From the NCBI GenBank assembly GCA_946902985.2, contig OX336391.1, forward strand, positions 195,364,289 through 195,428,288: a stretch of 64,000 nt of DNA, written 5' to 3'. Under the pieces are notes generated by a model. The model did not search any database and had not been told where the DNA came from. It saw only the letters and a list, made by a program, of their open reading frames with translations. This document shows, piece after piece, positions 57,495 through 64,000 of the stretch. Numbering within the stretch: position 1 is the first letter of the stretch; each line of letters begins with the position of its first letter. A program made the translations under genes and the position numbers. The stretch comes from Meconema thalassinum. Its lineage: Eukaryota; Arthropoda; Insecta; Orthoptera; Tettigoniidae.

Positions 57495-58930
57495 AACTAT
57501 CTGACCTGCCCCGGCTTCTGACAGGTAGCCTTACATATTAAATATATCAGTGGGCCTATATACTACGTTACGTGACTCCATCGGGGATCAACACAAATAT
57601 GTGTTCATTGGAAGTAACACGCGACAGGACCACGTAAGGTTGACAACGTGAAAAACATTCAACGTTCAGGTCTCGAGTTATGAGCTGTGCTTTATTAATG
57701 GCCATACTGAAACATACTTCTACTGGAAGCTAAAGCCGTTTAGACTGAAATGGTAGGTCGGTGGGTATTTTTGTTATTCGAAGAGCCAAAACAGTTTCAC
57801 TGGCTCTTTTAACGATTTTATTAACAATATTGTGCCATTGTACAATTCTGGTGCGTTTAGTTTGCGGAGTAATTACCTTTAACATCAACTTGTGGAGAGG
57901 AGTTCTAGGAGAAGTCAAAGATTTAAAGTGGGATAATGTACCGCTACTTCTATATCCAGGACATTATCAACTGAATAGTAAATTCTTGACTGCGCATCAA
58001 ACCTAGATATTATCAAGTCATTTACTTTATTGACCTGCTCGTTAGTTGGAGACGGTGTAGCTCTGTTCTCTAACCAACTCTGCGTCTTAATAGAAATATT
58101 TGATACATCCGGGTAAACACGTTCTATCAAATCCTGAATATTTGAGGATAAAACACGTAGGTCACTCAAATTACTTTTCCCGTTTCTGGTAGGTAATTAA
58201 CCATTACCTTTGAAGTGCAACATAAGCAAATGCCTTACCATTTTGTCCATATGATAAAATCCTCATATTGACTGTTAGTTCCAGTTTGGTAACATGTGCC
58301 TAACGGAAGGCCTCTTCATCAACTGTCGTTCCTCTTGCTTCAGCTGGTGGTATTTGACGAAAAACACCAAAAAATAAGACAGTGCAACCACCCATTAATG
58401 TTTTGTTATAAAGTCTCGCTGTATTCTATCTAACGCCTCGACAAGGCATCTATGTGTCAAGGAAGCTTCATCCCAAACAATCAACAATTAACTCGGTTCT
58501 GTTGCTTTGTTTTGGTATGTCATAAACGTTGGATGTGTCGTCAGGGCAAATTCTAAGTGGGATCTTGAAAGTAGCGTGTGCTGTGCGACCAACTTCCTAG
58601 AGCGTAGCTGCAAAGCCGGACGGAGCCCTATCGAAAGCGATTATTTTCTCTAACCTTATTTTCGCGTGCAATGAATTGATTAAAATTGGGTTGCCTGTAG
58701 CTCCCGGGACTCAAGGAAGATAATTTTGCATGTGGTACTGTTATTTAAGGTCATTACTGCATTATAAACCGTTTTTAGTTCCAAGTTTAAACGAATCTAA
58801 TTTTGAACTGTTTGTCACAGACGGGAGTTCTCGTAAGACGTCTCTCGTAAATAGCCTCTGTTAGCATCCTCACTTGCATTAGTCATAAGACTAACAAACT
58901 GGATATATCCCGTAGCTGCCATCCTGAATA
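57495..58930 (-). pseudogene. Decayed Helitron Rep-helicase, C-terminal helicase part
   Basis: Helitrons move by rolling-circle replication using a Rep nuclease fused to a PIF1-like helicase. Minus-strand translation across shifting frames gives PGATGNPILINSLHAKIR (Walker A, with the catalytic Lys replaced by Asn), then LLIVWDEASLTHRCLVEALD (Walker B), LRVLSSNIQDLIERVYPDVS, a VNKVNDLIISR segment, VAVHYPT, and the terminal INKAQ and TSNEHIF. Stops and frameshifts are everywhere. The Rep domain is not seen. The Tc1 element at 58933 interrupts its upstream side. Confidence 0.78.
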
Positions 58931-58932
58931 TA

Positions 58933-60200
58933 CACTGGCGGAAAAATATCCCAACATCAAGAAGGGGTTGTGAAAGATTAACGAATGTTGGTAGTCGTTT
59001 TTTTACAACTGAAATGCGACGTTGACTCAGATTTCCCGCAAATCGCATTAGCAGGGGCGCTACTAGTGGCCCCATGACGTAGCACATTCGGTTTACTTTA
59101 AATACGGGCTGTACCCTGAGAGCGTTAGTTGCCTGTGTTATTGGATGGAGTGACTGTGAGTGGGTCAGGAATGTCTTTACGACGACGAAGACGCAAGTAT
59201 CAACAGCTAACTGCTTTCCAATAGTGCTACGTGAAGGTGGATTTACCTTCCGCGCTATTGCAGAAGCACTTGGGAGGAATGTCTCTACTGTGCATGCATG
59301 CTGGCAGCAGTGGTCACGAGAAGGTACGGTCGCAAGAAGACCGGGCTCCGGACGTCCCCGTGGCACCACCGAGAGGGAGGACCGCCGTATTCGGCGTATG
59401 ACTTTGGTGCATCGGAGGACGTCTGCAATAGCAATTCGAGCAGCAGTTGGAACCACAGCAACGCAAAGAACTAATCGAAATCGGTTACTTGAAAGCCAGC
59501 TCCGAGTTAGATGGCCTACGGCGTGCAATCCACTTACTCCAGACCACTGCCGTCCGCGACGACAGTAGTGTCAAGCGAGAGTTCATTGGAGGATAGAGTG
59601 GAGGTCCGTTGGGTTTTCCGATGAAAGCCGATTCTGCCTTGGTGCCAGTGATGGCCGAGTGTTGGTTTGAAGGAGGCCAGGTGAGCGTCTGAATGCCACC
59701 TGTCTACGGTGTCGACACACTGGACCTTCACCGGGCGTTCTAGTCTGAGGAGCAATTTCCTATAACAGCAGGAGTACTGTCGTGGTTATCCCATGCAACC
59801 TGACTGCAGATGAGTACGTCCGTCTGGTGATATGACCTGTTGTGCTGCCATTAATGAACAGCATTCCCGGGAGTATTTTCCAACAGGATAACGCACGCCC
59901 ACATGCCGTTGTTGTAACCCAACGTGCTCTACAGAGTGTTGACATGCTACCTTGGCCTGCTCGATCCCCCGATCTGTCCCCAATCGAGCACGTAAGGGAC
60001 ATCATTAGACGACAACTCCAGCGTCATCCACAACCGACATTAACCGTCCCTGCATTGACCGACCAAGTGCAACAGGCATGGAACTGCATCCCACAAGCTG
60101 ACATCCGGCACCTCTACGACACAATGCATGCACGTTTGCATGCCTGTATTCAACCGTCTAGGGATTATAACGGTTATTAATGGACCAGCTTGGCACATTT
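58933..60200 (+). mobile_element. Tc1-like transposon, decayed, right end missing
   Basis: The left inverted repeat starts cactggcggaaaaatatccc after a TA at 58931-58932. The complementary right end is not found near 60180-60260. A short TAAC-tailed repeat fragment occupies 60208-60256. The element appears to lie inside Helitron-derived sequence. Confidence 0.75.
59188..60180 (+). pseudogene. Tc1-family transposase, frameshifted
   Basis: The N-terminus MSLRRRRRKYQQ (59171 on) hits a stop near 59222. Helix-turn-helix segments FRAIAEALGRNVSTVHACW with the GSGRPRGTT linker follow in the ORF 59224-59568. The catalytic region has DESRFCLG (first Asp, near 59620), QQDNARPH (second Asp) and SPDLSPIEHVRD (Glu), with several stops and frameshifts between. 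The gap between the second Asp and Glu is 32 residues here, against 34 in the intact Tc1 copy at 22151. It is not functional. Confidence 0.85.
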
Positions 60201-60207
60201 GCGATGA

Positions 60208-60256
60208 GGGGCAGATGACCTCGTAGTTCCGCCCCTTAAAACAACAATAACTAACA
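60208..60256 (+). repeat. Short TAAC-tailed repeat
   Basis: It matches the reverse complement of 25998-26070 nearly exactly. Confidence 0.7.
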
Positions 60257-60590
60257 TATTTTCGATGGCTTTTCTCGCTCGGACCTTTTGTCTTGTATCA
60301 TTAATCAATTAAATATGTTTCTCCGCCAAATATATTGCCAACATTTCCGTACTCTACATTCCATATTTCATGGTGTGGGATATTTTCCACTTGTGTATAA
60401 GCCAATTACAACGACAATCCCACATATGTTACAGTTGCAATAACAAAATACAGCTCACATGTAGTGTCACATAAAAGACTTTCTCTGAAGAAGGCGCAAG
60501 ATAAACGATTCCATACATTGAAGATGGTGGAAGGGCGTAATTTTCTAATGTTTCAATCAATTTCTCTGGAAGTAAAAGCGTAATTATTAC
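60257..60590. other. Unassigned DNA
   Basis: No ORF. Minus-strand translation hints at Helitron helicase (SSEKVFYVTLHV), but this is too weak to call. Confidence 0.35.
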
Positions 60591-60679
60591 ATTTATTTAT
60601 TTATTTATTTATTTAGCGTATGGCTTTAGAGATACAATATGTACACAGTTTACAAACTATATATTTACATCTAGATTAT

Positions 60680-61103
60680 TTATATAGGCAATTGTCTCTG
60701 GTGATCAATGAACGAAATCAGTGACGCTGCCTCAGTACTTTCTTTTTGGACACTAGGTGATGATATGCTGGATGGTCTGGTTAGAGTCACCACAATCACA
60801 GTTCGGTGAAGAAATAATTTTCCATTTATAATGGAAGTCTGCACAGTTGCCATGACCCGTACGAATCCTGTTGAGAGTTGACCATGTTTTCCGAGGAAAC
60901 TCAAATCCAGGTGGCTGCGATGATCCAATGCGTGGTAATGTTGATCCAGGCCTAGTATCCTGTCTTCCATGCCATTCCTTAGTTAAATTGAAGTTGGTAT
61001 TCTCCAAGTCTATTGCAGTCCTTGTTGATGGATTTCGAGATCTTAGACGATTCAGGCGAACATCAGCAATGTCACAGTGTATTGGAAGTTGTGGGTTATC
61101 CAT
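60680..61103 (-). pseudogene. LINE C-terminal region with zinc-knuckle-like block
   Basis: MDNPQLPIHCDIADVRLNRL leads to FPRKTWSTLNRIRTGHGNC and ISSPNCDCGDSNQTIQHIIT, with Cys and His in CCHC-like order. It is usual just before the 3' end of this LINE group. Confidence 0.8.
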
Positions 61104-61178
61104 TCTTTTCTTGAACTCCCTGAGGAGAGCGTTTTAACGTCGAAGATCTGGTGGAGGGATGTGGCTGAGGATAGGTAG

Positions 61179-62575
61179 TCAATGTGTGGGTGTAGACCTT
61201 ACTGTGCCAGTGATTAGCTGCATGGTGGTGTAGAGCTGGGTATCTATGAGGTTAGTGTGAGGACTATTCAACCAAACTGGGGTACAGTACTCTGCAGCTG
61301 AAAACACAAGCCCCAATGCTGTACATCGATGTGAAATTGCCGATGAACCCCAAGTTGTGCCACATAGTTTTTGGGCTATATTGTTGCGGGTTCTTACTTT
61401 GGATTGAGTTTTGCGGAGGTGTAGTCTAAAGGAGAGTGTTCTATCTAATGTAACTCCTAGGTATTTAGGGAATCTATTATATTTCAATAATTGATTTCAA
61501 ATGAACACCTGTTGTTTAGATGGAAGAAGCATACTTCTGTTTTGTTAGTATTAAGTGTTAGTCTCCACATCTTAAAATATTGTGTCAGTTAGGGTCATCT
61601 CAGTTTCCTCAAATCTTGTGTCTCTAGTAGCAAATGCCCAGTCATCTGCATAACCAAATTTCCTTGAAATTGTGGCAGGTATATCTGCGATATATAAGCT
61701 AAATAAGATTGGAGCAAGAACAAAACCCTGAGGAAGTCCATTATTTAGCGATCTTTTGGTGCTCACATTATTCCCCATATGTATTTGGAAAAGTCTCTGA
61801 CTTAGCATGTTATTCAGGAGTCGGGCAGTCGTCTTACATGGTATCACTTTCAGGAACTTGAAGAGCCATCCTTCCAGACTGTGTCGTATGCTGCTGTCAG
61901 ATCGGTAAACGCCACCGATGTCTTAAGTTTTCTCTGGTAGCCTGCTTCTATGAAAGTTGTAAGAGGCAATACTTGATCTGTAGTGCTTCTGTGCGGTCTG
62001 AATCCTGCCTGCTCCACTGGGATTTTCTTGACTATCACTGGGCCAATCCGGTTGAGAAGGAGCCTTTCTAGTAATTTATATGTCACATTAAGCAGGGCAA
62101 TGGGGCGATAGCTCTCTGGTTTATCACTTGCTCTACCTTTCTACAAGATGGCTATGATCTTCGTTTGTTTGAATAACTTTGACAATTGTCCACTCTGTAA
62201 TATATTCGTGAAAAAGTTGTACAACCATATTCTAGCTCCGTCTCCACAATGAATGATAAATTCCGGGTGGATGCCATCCTGACCTGGTGCTTTGCCTGGC
62301 TTCATGTCTTTAATTTCAGCAGTTAACTCATCCTTTGTAAAAGGTCAGGAGTATTCCAAGATATCTGATGCATCATCTTTCAAAGTTTTCAGTTCTTTCT
62401 TTATGCGTTTTGTAAAAACTTTATCCCTGCTACTTTTAGAAGTCATGACTATGTGAGAAGCAATTTTGTTTGGGTGAATATCTGGACACATTCGTGTTAT
62501 AGGTTTACCATCCCCCAGCTTCCTGAGAAGCAACCAAGCTCCACGACTAGATTTTGTGAAGTCAAGAGATTCCAC
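61179..62575 (-). pseudogene. LINE reverse transcriptase region (broken)
   Basis: Pieces in order on the minus strand: linker with MESLDFTKSSRGAWLLLRKL (62575-62345); VEQAGFRPHRSTTDQVL and TSVAFTDLTAAYDTVW (motif A; 62086-61850); NNGLPQGFVLAPILFSLY and FGYADDWAFA (motifs B and C; 61847-61572), catalytic YADD at 61652-61641; then YLGVTLDRTLSF and SAAEYCTPVWLNS (61487-61179). At least three frameshifts separate them. Confidence 0.88.
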
Positions 62576-62607
62576 TTTAGAAATCCACTTTTGTTTTCTT
62601 GCAGCAT

Positions 62608-63529
62608 CTAGGCTATGTAAAAGTTGATCTGCAATTTCGTGATCACCACTGTCAATATATTGTTGGTAAAGATCATCAGTTTCGTCACTCCATCCAGGAA
62701 TATACTCTTTACGGAAGCCCCTAGGGATGTGTTTTTTTTTACTGTAGATATCACAGCTCCCACAAATCTCTCGTATTGTTTTCTAGTTGGTGGTATCCTT
62801 CGTGAACATTTATGAAGGTCCTCTGTAAAGCCAGACCAGTTAGCTTTATTGAAATTCCAGCGTGGTCGTGGGGTAGATGAAACCATGGGAATCTGGATTC
62901 CAAGCTCGTAAAGGACTGGCCGGTGTTGGCTGCGAGGAAAATCAGCGATCACTTTTCGGATGATTGATAAGGGTTTATCATCTTGGTTTCTGGACACAAA
63001 GCATAGGTCAGGACAATATTCTAGCCCCCATGCCACAGATCTAAAAGTACCTCGATCTTTAGCATCAAAAACATGAAAAAAAAATCATTATTTTCTATCC
63101 AATTCATTAGCGCCTCTCCGTTTTCATCGTCGCATCTATAGTTCCACTCCTGGTGATGACTGTTGAAGTCTCCAACATAGTCGGCTGGGTGTGGATGCAC
63201 GTCAAAAACTTAGTTTGGCCACTTAACACTTTATAAATATTTGAGATAACAGTATCACCTCTCCAAGTAACAACTGTATGAATATCCTCGTTTATGCTAG
63301 AGGTGACAAGGTAAGCATTATCTATGGTGGAGCGCACGTAGGTAGCATTTCCATACGCATGATGGTAGGTAGCTCTCAGAAGATCATATCCCGGAATCTT
63401 TCCTCTAACCTTCAACTGCTGTTCATCTGCAGCATGAGTTTCCTGTATAACTACAAAGTCAACTTCATATGAAAGTAGCAGTTTAGACAGCGCTTCACTC
63501 TTGGATCGGCTAATGCCTTCTATATTCAT
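62608..63529 (-). pseudogene. LINE AP endonuclease region (broken)
   Basis: MNIEGISRSKSEALSKLLLS and VVIQETHA (63529-63107) hold the catalytic Asn and Glu at the N-terminus. GNATYVR follows. After a break of about 70 nt, the piece at 63036-62608 carries EYCPDLCFVSRN, SQHRPVLYELG (the catalytic His region) and PRPRWNFNKANWSGF, the linker to the RT. Confidence 0.82.
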
Positions 63530-63540
63530 TTGGCAGATAC

Positions 63541-64000
63541 GGACAGAAGGTCCCAGACTTCTAGTAGTAGTTTGTAATTATAACAAAACTTAGTAAACGG
63601 GGAGTTTTATGTTGGATAGAACGCTTAACGTTCAGCAACGGAACATTCAATTATAGTCTCTGAATAGGACAAGGAATTATAACTATACAAATACATTTAG
63701 GAGAAAGTTGGCTTTAAAATGTTCTTTAATGAACATCTTCTTTAATATAAAATTCGGGCACGGTACTCATAATGCTATCAAAATACTGTAAATAAAACTT
63801 TGCTTCATGTGTGGAACTGCTGGTGTAATCTCTTATATCGCTCGCGTACTGGTACACCACTTTCCATTAGCGGAGTACATCTGAGGAGAGGAAAGAGTAG
63901 GAACCGTCTTCCGTGATTGAGTTAGGGAATAGCTCCTTCCTGACGCGCGATGCTTCCTCACGAGATGGAATTACTACAGTAGAGACACAAAAGTTATGTC
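63541..64000. other. Unassigned DNA at the window edge
   Basis: No ORF or repeat recognised. It may hold the 5' leader of the preceding LINE. Confidence 0.4.

Larger units (their letters stand above)
60591..63540 (-). mobile_element. LINE with AP endonuclease and RT, decayed, AAAT-repeat tail
   Basis: A non-LTR element of about 2.95 kb on the minus strand, broken by many frameshifts and stops. The 3' end reads aaagccatacgctaaa followed by (TAAA)n (60591-60614), a tail shared with SINE family A. Domain order: endonuclease, RT, C-terminal zinc-knuckle-like region. The clade is uncertain; the protein texture matches a widespread arthropod LINE group related to CR1/Jockey. The 5' end is not defined, and no target duplication was found. 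Confidence 0.82.

Noticed and set aside
58815..59528. 237-codon minus-strand ORF
   Set aside because: It is antisense to the Tc1 transposase remnant, with only its last part coinciding with the Helitron relic.

Overview
The window looks like intergenic DNA from a large, repeat-rich arthropod genome, most likely an insect. The evidence is AT-rich non-coding sequence, tRNA-headed SINEs, several LINE clades, Tc1-like transposons, Penelope-like retroelements and Helentron-type repeats. I find no convincing host gene and no canonical tRNA, rRNA or CRISPR. Species cannot be fixed from the sequence. Every protein I can place comes from a mobile element, and most are broken.

Layout. 0-13 kb: scattered SINEs in AT-rich DNA, three with exact target duplications or paired copies, plus an imperfect 117-bp palindrome at 12.9 kb. 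13.2-16.3 kb: a complete but inactivated RTE-type LINE with a 19-bp target duplication. 18.5-24.6 kb: a SINE whose ATT tail received an R4/Dong-type LINE, which in turn received a Tc1 transposon with an intact 341-residue transposase. 25-34 kb: SINE, LINE and transposase fragments, Penelope relics and a Helentron-like (DINE-1-like) element. 34.6-36.7 kb: a LINE fragment split by a second Helentron-like element. 37.4-57.5 kb: a nest. A third Helentron-like element was opened by an unclassified 4.18-kb insertion (itself carrying a SINE) and by a 14.4-kb LTR element. The LTR element's only long ORF, a coiled-coil gag-like protein, was split by a 7.0-kb Penelope insertion made of one full and one inverted 5'-truncated copy, with hammerhead ribozyme motifs. 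57.5-60.2 kb: a decayed Helitron helicase next to a broken Tc1 transposon. 60.6-63.5 kb: a decayed LINE whose last ~16 bp match the tail of the SINE family at 0.1 and 40.2 kb.

How parts work together. The autonomous machinery that looks intact is the Penelope protein (RT plus GIY-YIG endonuclease) and the Tc1 transposase. SINEs and Helentron-like repeats depend on proteins supplied in trans; for one SINE family a LINE with the matching tail is present in the window. The target duplications and the precise way flanks rejoin give a relative order of insertion at several loci.
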